Source of the DNA: RGIG990 sp045589455
GTDB lineage: Bacteria; Verrucomicrobiota; Kiritimatiellia; RFP12; UBA3636
Length of the DNA stretch: 64,000 nucleotides
Direction: 5' to 3'
Assembly (NCBI GenBank): GCA_045589455.1
Contig: JAZNPC010000060.1
Span: 6,042 to 70,041 of the forward strand
Shown here piece after piece: positions 16,211 through 25,204 of this stretch (position 1 is its first letter; every line of letters starts with the position of its first letter). The notes under the pieces were generated by a model. The model had not been told where the DNA came from, made no database searches, and worked only from the letters and a program-made list of their open reading frames with translations. The translations under genes and the position numbers were made by a program.

Positions 16211-17098
16211 ATGAGTAATGTTAAACCATCGTTAGTGATTACCAGCACATCAAATCAGCGCGTAAAAGATATTGTAAAGCTTAGACAGCGCTCACATCGC
16301 GACCAAAAGGGCCACCTTTTGGTTGAGGGCTATCGTGAGGTAAAGCGTGCGCTCGATAACAACTATAAGCCTAATACAATCATCACATGCCCAGAGCTAT
16401 TTATGGGTGAGCATGAGGGTAAGCTAATTGAGCGTAGTGTGGCAGCTGGTGCAGAATATATTTCTTGTTCGGTTCCTGTTTTCATGAAGCTTTCCGCAAG
16501 AGACAGGCCAGATGGTTTAATTTTAATTGGCCCACAGATTCGTAATACACTCGACACAATTAACCTTCCAGCAAATGCACTAGTTGTTGTGGCAGAGTCT
16601 ATTGAAAAGCCAGGTAATTTAGGTACAATTTTGCGCTCTGCTGATGCAGCAGGTGCATCAGCTGTATTTGTTTGTGACAAATGCACAGATGTGCAGAATC
16701 CGAATGTGGTTCGTGCAAGTATTGGAACACTATTTTCTGTGCCAGTTGTAGACTGCACAAGTGAGGCAGCAATCGAATACCTCCGTGAGCGTGGCTTTAC
16801 AATTTTGGCAACAACCCCACATGCAGAAAAATTCTATTCCGACTACGAGCTAACAGGCCCTACAGCTATTGTTGTTGGCTCTGAGCAATATGGCTTGAGC
16901 GATAAGTGGTTAGAGGCAGAGGGAGCAGCTAAGGTGCGCATCCCAATGCTAGGGCAGTGTGATTCCTTGAATGTGGCATCTGCTACTACAATTCTTCTTT
17001 TTGAGGTAGTGCGTCAGCGTGTTAATGCAGATCCATCACTTGTTCCTCCTCCACACGTGCACGAGCATACAAGCTACCATACAGCATCCTCTGACTAA
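16211..17098 (+). CDS. RNA 2'-O-methyltransferase, TrmH/SpoU family
   Basis: 295 residues from the ATG at 16211. The frame is open 63 bases further upstream, but that stretch is the promoter. The N-terminal 'RVKDIVKLRQRSHRDQKG' and 'LLVEGYREVKRAL' form the substrate-binding SpoU_sub_bind module. The C-terminal SPOUT domain has the three motifs: 'VVAESIEKPGNLGTILRSAD', 'AIVVGSEQYGLSD' and 'VRIPMLGQCDSLNVASATTI'. It methylates a ribose of rRNA or tRNA using SAM; the target (23S G2251, tRNA G18 or another site) cannot be decided. rsmA follows 24 bases downstream. Confidence 0.92.
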   Translation: MSNVKPSLVITSTSNQRVKDIVKLRQRSHRDQKGHLLVEGYREVKRALDNNYKPNTIITCPELFMGEHEGKLIERSVAAGAEYISCSVPVFMKLSARDRPDGLILIGPQIRNTLDTINLPANALVVVAESIEKPGNLGTILRSADAAGASAVFVCDKCTDVQNPNVVRASIGTLFSVPVVDCTSEAAIEYLRERGFTILATTPHAEKFYSDYELTGPTAIVVGSEQYGLSDKWLEAEGAAKVRIPMLGQCDSLNVASATTILLFEVVRQRVNADPSLVPPPHVHEHTSYHTASSD

Positions 17099-17122
17099 TT
17101 TTTAATATCCATAAATTTTCCA

Positions 17123-17977
17123 ATGCTAAATTTAACAAGTCCAAAGGCAGTTGTTGAGCTGCTAAAGAGTAATGAAATTACACCAAACAAGGTTTTGGGG
17201 CAGAACTTCCTTATCGATAGAAACATTCTAGATTCTATTGTTGAGGTCTCCGAGACAGGTCCAGAATATTCTGTGCTTGAGGTTGGTCCTGGGCTAGGTG
17301 TATTGACTGAGCAGCTAATGCTTCATTCAAAGCATGTTACAGCAGTTGAAAAAGACTCTGGACTTTATAGAATTTTATCTGAGCGTTGGGGTAATGAGGA
17401 AAATTTAACTCTAATTCATGGAGATGCCCTAGAGGTTCCTCTTCATGAGATATATGCAGCAGGTGCAACACGCCTAATATCAAACCTTCCATATTCTGTG
17501 GGAGTACGCGTGGTGCTAGATTCTGCACTTTGTGAGAACCCTCCTGAGGTGATGGTGCTATTGCTTCAAAAAGAGGTGTGCGAGCGCTTTGCTGCAAAGC
17601 CAGGCACGGCAGACATGGGAATTGTGTCTGTGCTACTTCAGCGCCTATACAAAGTGACGCTAGTGCGCAATGTAAAGCCAACCTGCTTTTATCCTCAGCC
17701 AGATGTCACATCAACAATTGTTAAGCTAAAGCGTCACAATGATTATCCAATGGATCAGGCAGAGAGCAAATACTTCACAGAATTTGTAAAGATAGCCTTC
17801 TCCCATAGACGTAAGCAGCTAGCATCTGTGATGAAAAACGCGCCAGCACCATATGGGAAATCTGCTGACGAGATTCGTGCACTTCTTCTCCAGGTAGGAG
17901 CAACAGAGACAGCGCGCCCAGAGGAGCTATCCATCCCACAGTGGGTGCAGCTAAGCGCCATTTGGAAAAATTCTTAG
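17123..17977 (+). CDS. rsmA: 16S rRNA adenine dimethyltransferase
   Basis: 284 residues. RsmA (KsgA) dimethylates A1518 and A1519 at the 3' end of 16S rRNA. 'NKVLGQNFLIDRNILDSIVE' opens the catalytic domain, 'VLEVGPGLGVLTEQL' is the SAM-binding motif I, and 'LISNLPYSV' is the catalytic NLPY motif. The end 'FVKIAFSHRRKQLASVMKN' is also typical. It forms a two-gene unit with the TrmH-family enzyme. Confidence 0.95.
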   Translation: MLNLTSPKAVVELLKSNEITPNKVLGQNFLIDRNILDSIVEVSETGPEYSVLEVGPGLGVLTEQLMLHSKHVTAVEKDSGLYRILSERWGNEENLTLIHGDALEVPLHEIYAAGATRLISNLPYSVGVRVVLDSALCENPPEVMVLLLQKEVCERFAAKPGTADMGIVSVLLQRLYKVTLVRNVKPTCFYPQPDVTSTIVKLKRHNDYPMDQAESKYFTEFVKIAFSHRRKQLASVMKNAPAPYGKSADEIRALLLQVGATETARPEELSIPQWVQLSAIWKNS

Positions 17978-18366
17978 TATTTTTATCAATACTTTATGTG
18001 TTCAAATGCGCCCTTCAATACTGGGCGTATTGGGGTTGTTTACCCAATCCGTCCAAACATAACAATCAAGATTGTGATAACTAGGGCGACGGCTAATCCT
18101 ACGCTGGCTCCCGCCTAAGGAAGCATATGATGGTTAGAAATGCAAGGCGTAATGGGATTACAATAAAAAAGGGTTGACAAATGGCGTTTAATTTGTAATA
18201 ATGAATATAAATTCAGTTAATAAAAGTTATATTCGGTGTTTGGATGAAAAATAATTGGCTTATAAGATAACTTATTTAAATATTTAAATCGAATCTATAT
18301 GATTTTACTTGCTCATTTTATAGCATTATTCTAAAATATTATTCAAAATAAAACGAAATTGAAAAA
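17978..18366. other. Spacer before the Lol operon
   Basis: 389 bases. Near 18007-18030 a GCGCCC/GGGCGT hairpin without a T run could be a weak terminator for rsmA. The rest contains the promoter at 18174-18201 and an AT-rich untranslated leader of about 155 bases with no riboswitch that I can identify. Confidence 0.5.
18174..18201 (+). promoter_or_regulatory. Promoter of the Lol operon
   Basis: TTGACA (18174-18179) and TAATAA (18196-18201) are 16 bases apart. The -35 is perfect; the -10 matches four of six. The leader to the first ATG is about 155 bases. Confidence 0.55.
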
Positions 18367-19611
18367 ATGAATTCCTTTCCTCTGTTTTTAGCACTAAAAT
18401 ACATGTTTCCAAAGCGTAGCTTTACAATGGTTATTACTATGATAACCGTGTTGGGTGTTACGCTTGGCGTTGCTATTCTTATGATTGTGCTTGCTGTTAT
18501 GACAGGGTTTGGGGACATATGGAAAGAGAAAATCTTAAGCTTTAAGCCGCATATTACAATTTCTCCAAACCAAAGCTTTGCAGAAAATATTTCAAATCCA
18601 GATTCGATTTGTAAGGTTGTTGCCACAAATGATGAGGTTTCTGCTTGTATGCCAACAATTTCATCTCTTGTGATGGTAAAATATAGAGATGATGTTGAAC
18701 CAATTGTTGCTCAGGTTATAGGTGTTGATCCAGAGCGCTGTGAAATGCTTAAAAAAGTTAAAGAAAATACCACAATAGGCGACTTCAATATTTCTGAAGA
18801 TTTTGCAGTGATTGGTATTGATATGGCTGAGAAAGGATTAGGAATTCGTGCCATAGGAGAAAGATTGCTTTGCTATTCTTCTCTTAATTTAAAATCAACT
18901 GATGAGCTTTATTTCCCAGAGGAGCTTTATGTTTCTGGTGTATTTAATATGGGAATGCAAGATTTCGATAATGGAATCATCATAACCTCTTTAGGTATGG
19001 CACGAGATATCACAGGAATAGAGGATGGATGCCAAACTATATGGGTGCAGCTTCATAATCCAGAAAATGCGCTTTTGGTGAAAAAAGAAATCGAAAGCGA
19101 GCTTGGTCCATTGTATGACGTTAAGTCATGGCAGGAAAATGATAAAGTACTTTTTGAGGCTCTCCGCACAGAAAAAACAATGATGTTTATTCTTCTATTC
19201 TTTATTGCAATTGTTGCTGCATTTTGTGTGACCAATACACTTATTGTTATAACAATTCAAAAGACACCTGAAATAGGTCTTTTGAAGGCACTTGGCTTTT
19301 CTAACCGTCAGCTAAAGCAAGCATTTATTATAAACGGACAGCTTCAATGTATTATTGGAATTATTTTAGGAGTTGCTTTAGGTTGGCTAGTGCTAATAAA
19401 TCTTCAAAATATAGTAGCAGCGCTTTCAAGCATAGGAATTGAAGTATTCCCTAAAGAGATTTATGGTCTTGGTGCTATCCCATATCGCATTGTTGTCAGT
19501 GATGTATTGGCAATCGTTGGTGCAGTGTTTGTTCTTTGTTCTTTAGCAAGCTTCTTGCCTGCATGGCGAGCTGCAGCGCTTGATCCAATAAAAGCAATCA
19601 ATCAGGAGTAA
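18367..19611 (+). CDS. lolC: Lipoprotein-releasing ABC transporter permease (LolC/LolE family)
   Basis: 414 residues. The permease takes mature lipoproteins from the inner membrane and hands them to LolA. One transmembrane helix near residues 18-45 ('MVITMITVLGVTLGVAILMI'), a periplasmic domain to about residue 270, then three helices of the FtsX domain. 'PEIGLLKALGFSNRQLKQAF' is the coupling segment that meets the ATPase. Only one permease gene is present, so it probably forms a homodimer (as in LolF-type systems). It starts an operon with lolD. Confidence 0.9.
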   Translation: MNSFPLFLALKYMFPKRSFTMVITMITVLGVTLGVAILMIVLAVMTGFGDIWKEKILSFKPHITISPNQSFAENISNPDSICKVVATNDEVSACMPTISSLVMVKYRDDVEPIVAQVIGVDPERCEMLKKVKENTTIGDFNISEDFAVIGIDMAEKGLGIRAIGERLLCYSSLNLKSTDELYFPEELYVSGVFNMGMQDFDNGIIITSLGMARDITGIEDGCQTIWVQLHNPENALLVKKEIESELGPLYDVKSWQENDKVLFEALRTEKTMMFILLFFIAIVAAFCVTNTLIVITIQKTPEIGLLKALGFSNRQLKQAFIINGQLQCIIGIILGVALGWLVLINLQNIVAALSSIGIEVFPKEIYGLGAIPYRIVVSDVLAIVGAVFVLCSLASFLPAWRAAALDPIKAINQE

Positions 19612-19616
19612 GCGCT

Positions 19617-20330
19617 ATGAGTGATTTTGTTTTATCAGCAAAGCATATTTCAAAGACCTATAAGCTTCCTTCAGGAAGCATTAAGGTGCTAAATGATTTT
19701 TCAATAGATATAAAGGCTGGCGAGCATGTGGCAATCGTGGGAAAGAGTGGCTCAGGAAAGAGTACTGCACTTCATATTTTGGGTACATTAGATAAGCCGG
19801 ATAAATGTGCTGAAACAAGTATCAATTTTGCTTCTGTAGGAGAGCTAACAAAGCTTTCTGAAAACCGCAAGGCACTTTTACGTGCGGAAAAGATTGGCTT
19901 TATTTTTCAATCCTACCATTTGATGCCAGAGATGAACATTGTAGATAATGTTGCTTTGCCAAATATGGCCTTAAGAAGACGTAATCCATGCGCAAAGGAG
20001 CGTGCAGTTGCATTGCTTGAAGCAGTTGGACTAGGAGATCGCTTAGAGCATAAGCCTCTTGAGCTTTCAGGAGGAGAGCAGCAACGTGTTGCTGTGGCTC
20101 GTGCATTAATTAATTCACCTGAATTAATTCTTGCTGACGAGCCAACAGGAAATCTTGATCCTGCCACAGGCGATGCTATTCTAGATGTGTTGTTCTCTTT
20201 ATCAAACAAGCTTCCACAAATAGTTGGTGCAAATAATGCTCCTCCCGCTCTTTTGATAGTAACACATACACCAAAAATTGCGGAAAAATGTAACCGAATT
20301 TTAACCCTTGAAAAAGGAATGCTTAATTAA
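19617..20330 (+). CDS. lolD: Lipoprotein-releasing ABC transporter ATP-binding protein
   Basis: 237 residues. Walker A 'IVGKSGSGKSTALHILG', Q-loop 'FIFQSYHLMPEM', signature 'LSGGEQQRVAVARAL' and Walker B 'LILADEPTGNLDP' are all intact. It is the MacB/LolD type of ATPase that powers a MacB-fold permease, here the preceding gene, six bases away. A longer than usual loop follows Walker A ('DKPDKCAETSINF'). Confidence 0.92.
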   Translation: MSDFVLSAKHISKTYKLPSGSIKVLNDFSIDIKAGEHVAIVGKSGSGKSTALHILGTLDKPDKCAETSINFASVGELTKLSENRKALLRAEKIGFIFQSYHLMPEMNIVDNVALPNMALRRRNPCAKERAVALLEAVGLGDRLEHKPLELSGGEQQRVAVARALINSPELILADEPTGNLDPATGDAILDVLFSLSNKLPQIVGANNAPPALLIVTHTPKIAEKCNRILTLEKGMLN

Positions 20331-20349
20331 TAAAAAAGAAAGGAAAATT

Positions 20350-20823
20350 ATGAAAAAAACAACACTAATTATGTTTGCTGCTCTAATAGCAACAGCAACA
20401 CTAACAACTGGCTGCCTAACAATGGATGCTGCTGGTAGCACTTATGCACGTGATGAAGTAAAGCGCGGAAGCACTGTGTATATGGCTGAAATCATTTCAA
20501 TTGACAATGTTGTAATTGAAGGTTCAGATTCAGGCTTAGGAACTGTTGGTGGTGCAATTCTAGGTGGTATCCTTGGTTCTGGTGTTGGTGGTGGAACAGG
20601 TAGAGATCTTGCAACTGCTGGTGGTGCAATTGGTGGTGCTGTAGTTGGTTCTTCTGTAGAAGAAGGCTTGACTCGTACACCTGCTCTAGAAATCACAGTT
20701 GAGTATGAGGCAAATGGTGCATGCGAAGCTATCACACAGACAGCAGGTAATGATCATTTTTATGTTGGCCAGCGTGTTCGCGTGCTAGTTGATAGCAGAG
20801 GAACAAAGCGCGTACGTCCATAA
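20350..20823 (+). CDS. Glycine-zipper outer-membrane lipoprotein (SlyB/Pcp-like)
   Basis: 157 residues from the ATG at 20350 (AAAGGA ribosome binding site nearby); an in-frame ATG 42 bases upstream lies inside lolD. The signal peptide ends in a lipobox, 'LTTG' before Cys. Residues ~65-105 are a two-hairpin glycine zipper ('GTVGGAILGGILGSGVGGG', 'GGAIGGAVVGSSVEEG'), as in SlyB/Pcp outer-membrane lipoproteins. The C terminus 'YVGQRVRVLVD' also fits that family. It directly follows the lipoprotein export genes, which would deliver it to the outer membrane. Confidence 0.85.
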   Translation: MKKTTLIMFAALIATATLTTGCLTMDAAGSTYARDEVKRGSTVYMAEIISIDNVVIEGSDSGLGTVGGAILGGILGSGVGGGTGRDLATAGGAIGGAVVGSSVEEGLTRTPALEITVEYEANGACEAITQTAGNDHFYVGQRVRVLVDSRGTKRVRP

Positions 20824-20835
20824 TAATATCTTGTT

Positions 20836-23097
20836 GTGATATCCTTAGAAACAATCTTTACATCGTCCACTCCGGGTAAGGCTCACTTTGTTGGCATCGG
20901 TGGTGTTGGAATGGCAGGCTTGGCCTATATTCTGCACCGCTTTGGGTGGATTGTTTCGGGTTGTGATTCACAAGCAAATGCAAATATCCGTTGGTTAGAG
21001 GAGCTAGGTGTGGCAGTGTCTATTGGGCACTCTGCCACACATGTATCGAACTTTGACTCTAACACGGATATTGTTATTTATACACCAGCAGTTTCTGAGG
21101 AAAGTGAGGAGCTGCTGGCATTCAAACAATTAGGGGTGGCAACATATCGCCGAGGCAGAGTGCTTGCAGAGCTATCAAAGCACCGTAGGCTTGTGGCAGT
21201 GTGTGGTTCTCATGGAAAAACAACAACAGCCACCTATTTAGCAGCCTTATTACAGGCTGCAAATTATCCATCGTTAGCCTGGTGTATTGGAGGAAGCTCA
21301 CGTACATTGCCACATCCTGCAGGGGGTACACCAGAGGCACCGGATTCGCTAATCGTTACAGAGGCTGATGAAAGCGATGGTACTCTTGCAGAATATTCTC
21401 CATTTGTTACAGTTATTACAAACGTAGATTTAGATCACATTGATCATTTTGCTGATGAGGCGGCATTTGTGGATGTGTTTAAAAAAGCCGTATGTGCAAC
21501 AAATGGCTATATTATCTATAATGCGGACGCTTCTCGTGCTAGTAAAATTGTGGCAGAGTGCAGTTGTTCTACAGAGACACATGGCTATGGTGTCGAAGAA
21601 TCTGCGGATTTCAAATTAGAGCTAGTAGACTTTACTACTATATCCCCTGTTGGAAAAATAAGCCATATGGGCTTGTCCTATGGCTTTACTCTTAAAAATA
21701 TGCCAGGTAAGCATAACCTTTATAATGCATCAGCAGCAGTTTCAGCAGCAGCTGCCTTGGGTATAAAATTAGAAAATGCGTCTGAGCTTATTTCATTAGT
21801 GGCAAGCCTTCCTGCTCGACGCTTTGAGCATTTTGAACATTGTTCAAATTTATTTAAAATAATTTCTGATTATGCACATCATCCAGAAGAAATAAAAGCA
21901 TTAATTTCTGCGGCAAAGCTTGTCCCTGCACGCAGAATTGTGGCTGTGTTTCAGCCACATAGGTATTCAAGAACAAAGAATTTTATTAATGAATTTCCTG
22001 CGGCATTTATTGGGTGCGATGAGGTGATTATTCCACCTGTTTATTCTGCTTCTGAGCCACCTATTGCGGGAGGAACTAGTGCAAGCCTCTACGCTTCATT
22101 TCGTAGAGCAAAGGAACTAGACCCTGCCACAACGCCTGAGCCAATTTTCGCAGCAACACTTAATTCAGTGCTTACTTATCTTAGCTTTACAGTTCGTGAG
22201 GGGGATTTAGTTTTACTCGTTGGAGCTGGAGATATTGTTGATTTACTTCCAGAGCTACAGAAGCTAACTACAGTAGCAGGTACACAAGTGCAAATTGGTT
22301 CATATGGTACAAAGGGCTATGTGAAGCAATTAACAGAGAGTGTTGACGAATTTTTAAGTGCTACTGGTCCAAAATGTGTTGTTGGGCAAGGAACAAATCT
22401 CTTTATTTCTGGCACTGGTTATAATGGGACAATTCTTCGTTTAGCAAGGGCTTATTCCTTTATTAATTCAATATCAGAAACCCAATTAGAGCTTGGAGCA
22501 GCAACACCAGGAGCCCAGGTTCTCAAATATTGTAAAGAGCATAAATTGACCGGATTAGAATTTATGGCAGGCATACCGGGAAATGTCGGTGGTTGGTTGG
22601 CAATGAATGCGGGCACTCGCCAAGGTGCAATATGTGATGTTGTAAAGAGTGTTAAGGTAATAGACATTGCCACAGAAGAGCAGAGCGAGTTACCTGTAGC
22701 AGATTTAAATGCAGGGTATCATTGTTGTCCTGGTCTTGTAAATAAGCTAGTGTTGAGCTGTGTGATTGAATTAGAAAATTCAACGATAGAAAAAGTTGAA
22801 GAAGCTCTAGTACAAGCAAAATCAAAGCGTTTTGATTTTAGTGGTCTTCGCACAGAGGGTAGTGTTTTTCGTAATCCACCAAATTTAATAGCCGGAAAGC
22901 TTTCAGATGAAGCTGGTTGCAAGGGAATGAGAATAGGTGGAGCAAAAGTAATCGAGCAGCACGGAAATATCATTGCAACGTCAGAAGGTGCAACAGCATC
23001 AGATGTTGCAGCTCTAATTGAATGTGTTCGTGAAGCTGTTTATGAAAAGCATAATGTTTTATTAGATAGGGAAATAGTAATTTTAGAAACAAGCTAA
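20836..23097 (+). CDS. murC-murB: MurC-MurB fusion (peptidoglycan precursor synthesis)
   Basis: 753 residues, GTG start. Residues 1-~470 are UDP-MurNAc:L-alanine ligase: 'FVGIGGVGMAGLA' at 18-30, ATP-binding 'GSHGKTTTAT' at 124-133, and 'DYAHHPEEI' in the C-terminal domain. Residues ~480-753 are UDP-N-acetylenolpyruvoylglucosamine reductase: FAD-binding 'GQGTNLFISGTG', 'GLEFMAGIPGNVGGWLAMNA' and the catalytic-serine motif 'EGSVFRNPP'. The reductase makes UDP-MurNAc, which the ligase then uses, so the fusion joins consecutive steps. The usual N-terminal MurB motif (T-x-x-x-G-G-x-A) is degenerate here. No stop or frameshift separates the halves. Confidence 0.93.
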   Translation: MISLETIFTSSTPGKAHFVGIGGVGMAGLAYILHRFGWIVSGCDSQANANIRWLEELGVAVSIGHSATHVSNFDSNTDIVIYTPAVSEESEELLAFKQLGVATYRRGRVLAELSKHRRLVAVCGSHGKTTTATYLAALLQAANYPSLAWCIGGSSRTLPHPAGGTPEAPDSLIVTEADESDGTLAEYSPFVTVITNVDLDHIDHFADEAAFVDVFKKAVCATNGYIIYNADASRASKIVAECSCSTETHGYGVEESADFKLELVDFTTISPVGKISHMGLSYGFTLKNMPGKHNLYNASAAVSAAAALGIKLENASELISLVASLPARRFEHFEHCSNLFKIISDYAHHPEEIKALISAAKLVPARRIVAVFQPHRYSRTKNFINEFPAAFIGCDEVIIPPVYSASEPPIAGGTSASLYASFRRAKELDPATTPEPIFAATLNSVLTYLSFTVREGDLVLLVGAGDIVDLLPELQKLTTVAGTQVQIGSYGTKGYVKQLTESVDEFLSATGPKCVVGQGTNLFISGTGYNGTILRLARAYSFINSISETQLELGAATPGAQVLKYCKEHKLTGLEFMAGIPGNVGGWLAMNAGTRQGAICDVVKSVKVIDIATEEQSELPVADLNAGYHCCPGLVNKLVLSCVIELENSTIEKVEEALVQAKSKRFDFSGLRTEGSVFRNPPNLIAGKLSDEAGCKGMRIGGAKVIEQHGNIIATSEGATASDVAALIECVREAVYEKHNVLLDREIVILETS

Positions 23098-23113
23098 AAA
23101 CAAATACTAACTC

Positions 23114-23156
23114 AACTAATACATTTATAATTGGGGAATTAATTGATGTGTTAGTT
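23114..23156. other. Hairpin between murC-murB and ugd
   Basis: AACTAATACA (23114-23123) pairs with TGTGTTAGTT (23147-23156) around a 23-base loop, with one G-T pair. No T run follows. It could attenuate transcription or be an operator for ugd; nothing more can be said. Confidence 0.35.
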
Positions 23157-23184
23157 TAGAAAAAAGAATGGAAAACAAACAAAA

Positions 23185-24552
23185 ATGAACAAAGATATAG
23201 TATGTGTTGGTGCTGGATATATTGGTGGACCAACAATGGCTGTTATTGCCAAAATGAATCCATCTCGCAAGGTATGGGTTGTAGATATTAACCCAGATAG
23301 AATCAATGCATGGAATTCAGATAATCTTCCAATTTATGAGCCTGGTCTAGATGAGGTTGTTCGTGAGGTAAGAGGGAAAAACCTTTTCTTTACAACAGAT
23401 ATTGAGGGATGCATTAAGAAATGCGACATTATTTTTGTGGGAGTTAATACACCAACAAAGATGTTTGGTAGAGGTGCTGGGCGAGCAAGTGATTTGCAAT
23501 TTTGGGAGGCAACAGCACGCAATATAGCACAGTGGGCTGAATCTGATAAAATAGTAATTGAAAAGTCTACCTTGCCAGTGCGCACGGCAGCTGCAATGAG
23601 CGCAATTTTAAATACACATCAAAAGTATTCATTCACAGTTCTTTCTAACCCAGAATTTCTTGCAGAAGGAACAGCAATTCGAGATTTGATGGCTCCAGAC
23701 CGTGTGCTTATTGGCGGTCCAACCGATGAGATCGGGGGTAGGGCAGTAGCCGAGCTAGTGGATATCTATGCTGGTGAAAATGATTGCTGGGTGCCACGCG
23801 AGAGAATTCTTACAACAAATGTTTGGAGTGCTGAGCTAACAAAGCTAGCAGCCAATGCAATGCTAGCTCAGCGTGTAAGCTCTGTTAATGCACTTTCTCA
23901 GCTATGTGAGGCAACCGGTGCAGATATTACAGAGGTGGCTCGTGTAATGGGAGCAGACACTCGTATAGGATCAAAGTTTTTAAAAGCAGGTCCTGGCTTT
24001 GGTGGTAGCTGCTTTAAGAAGGATGTATTAAATCTTGTATATTTGTGTGAGTCATTTGGTTTAGCAGATGCAGCAGCATATTGGAATCAGGTTATAGCAA
24101 TGAATGACTCACAGCAGCGACGCATCGTTGAACGCTTATTTCATGCATTGTTTAATACATTGACAAATAAGAAGATTGCAATTTTCGGCTTTGCTTTCAA
24201 AGCGGACACAGGCGATACACGCGAGACACCATCTGGCTCAGTTGTTCGTATGCTTAATGAAGAGCATGCTCGATTAGCAATTACTGATCCAAAGGCACTT
24301 TCTAATGCAAGGAAGGATTTGGCAGATATTTCAGGAGCTGGAACAATTGAGTTTGTTGATGATCCATATACAGCAGCAGAAAATGCTGATGCTGTGCTTG
24401 TTATGACAGACTGGAAGCAATATTCAGAGCTCGACTGGGCAAGAATCTATGCATCCATGCGTAAGCCAGCGCTTGTGTTTGACACACGCAATTGCTTAGA
24501 TACAGAGGCTCTTCGCAGCATAGGCTTTAAAGCACTCAATATTGGCAAATAA
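23185..24552 (+). CDS. ugd: UDP-glucose 6-dehydrogenase, eukaryote-like type
   Basis: 455 residues. It oxidises UDP-glucose to UDP-glucuronate with two NAD+, for exopolysaccharide or lipopolysaccharide sugars. Rossmann motif 'VCVGAGYIGGPTMAVIA' at 5-21, then 'VGVNTPTKMFGRGAGRASDL', 'LSNPEFLAEGTAIRDL', and catalytic 'GPGFGGSCFKKD' with Cys276, the same position as in human UGDH. The NTPTK-x(4-6)-G-R-A-x-D-L stretch is typical of animal and plant enzymes and of a minority of bacteria, not of the E. coli Ugd type. It stands alone, followed by 1.2 kb without a gene. Confidence 0.93.
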   Translation: MNKDIVCVGAGYIGGPTMAVIAKMNPSRKVWVVDINPDRINAWNSDNLPIYEPGLDEVVREVRGKNLFFTTDIEGCIKKCDIIFVGVNTPTKMFGRGAGRASDLQFWEATARNIAQWAESDKIVIEKSTLPVRTAAAMSAILNTHQKYSFTVLSNPEFLAEGTAIRDLMAPDRVLIGGPTDEIGGRAVAELVDIYAGENDCWVPRERILTTNVWSAELTKLAANAMLAQRVSSVNALSQLCEATGADITEVARVMGADTRIGSKFLKAGPGFGGSCFKKDVLNLVYLCESFGLADAAAYWNQVIAMNDSQQRRIVERLFHALFNTLTNKKIAIFGFAFKADTGDTRETPSGSVVRMLNEEHARLAITDPKALSNARKDLADISGAGTIEFVDDPYTAAENADAVLVMTDWKQYSELDWARIYASMRKPALVFDTRNCLDTEALRSIGFKALNIGK

Positions 24553-24641
24553 ACTAAATTTAGATTAACGTGGATGCGGGAAATATGTTAACTACATGTT
24601 TATGGGTGTAAACAAAATGGAGTATTAATATTTAAGAAAGA

Positions 24642-24769
24642 AAAATAAACTGTGCTAAATTAAAAGAGGAGGCGCAGCAAGCGGTGCAAATAAAAAGCAC
24701 CGCAAGCAAGCCTCCGAAAAATGTTTTTCAACCCGCTTTAAGGGTTGAAAAACCAATTTTTTTTTACAT
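24642..24769 (+). repeat. Orphan FGE 3' element (double hairpin), no gene attached
   Basis: It matches the element that follows the FGE-fold genes at 55437 and 58187 almost base for base: ACTGTGCTAAA box, nested stem GGAGGC/GCCTCC enclosing GCGGTGC/GCACCGC, then stem TTTTTCAACCC / GGGTTGAAAAA. Similarity starts abruptly at AAAATAA, i.e. at what would be the stop codon of an FGE gene, and no FGE coding sequence lies upstream. It may mark a deleted target gene or an unoccupied site. Confidence 0.75.
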
Positions 24770-24883
24770 AGACATCTATTAGTCTAATAGTTTAATGTCC
24801 AAATAAATTAAGGGTTTTCACGCTCGCGTTAGCGTGAAAGCTCTTTTTCTATAAAGACGTTAGATGATTGTCCTAAACGTCAC

Positions 24884-24994
24884 CGCTAGAAAGTCTTGCT
24901 CTCTTGTCGCCAATGTCCCCTATGTCCTCACCTAAACTTGAGAGCAATATATATGTGTGCTTAACTGGGGTGCAGTACGTCCTCGTGCTGCACA
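24884..24994 (+). repeat. Direct repeat, copy 1 (partner at 25503)
   Basis: About 111 bases, nearly identical to 25503-25622 apart from a few substitutions and a nine-base addition (CTCAATGTC-type) in copy 2. It includes TTGCTCTC ... GAGAGCAA and GGTGCAG ... CTGCAC inverted pairs, so each copy can fold. Confidence 0.75.
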
Positions 24995-25108
24995 GGTTTG
25001 ACGTAAGCGTGATGCCTAAACGTGCGAAAAAAAAGGGACGCAGAGAGCGCAAAGGACGCAGAGGTGCGCTGAGCTCGTGTGATGGCTTGCGTGGTGGTTC
25101 TGGGTGAT

Positions 25109-25175
25109 ACGCCAGCGCTTGTTGTTGGCTGTTGTTGCTCTCGTTGAAGCAACGCCAATTGCCAATCGCTGGCGT
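25109..25175. repeat. Three-tier hairpin element, copy 2
   Basis: Outer stem ACGCCAGCG/CGCTGGCGT, middle stem TTGGC/GCCAA, inner stem GTTGCT/AGCAAC around loop CTCGTTGA. The loop shares TCTCGTTG with copy 1 at 9814, although the outer stem sequence differs: structure is retained more than sequence. Confidence 0.55.
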
Positions 25176-25204
25176 GTACGGCCCACAAGATCATTGAGTA
25201 TGGG

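Noticed and set aside
18040..18126. Minus-strand hydrophobic peptide ending 'VALVITILIVMFGRIG'
   Set aside because: It looks like a membrane segment, but an in-frame stop lies three codons after the only ATG and no other start is present; it could at most be a remnant.
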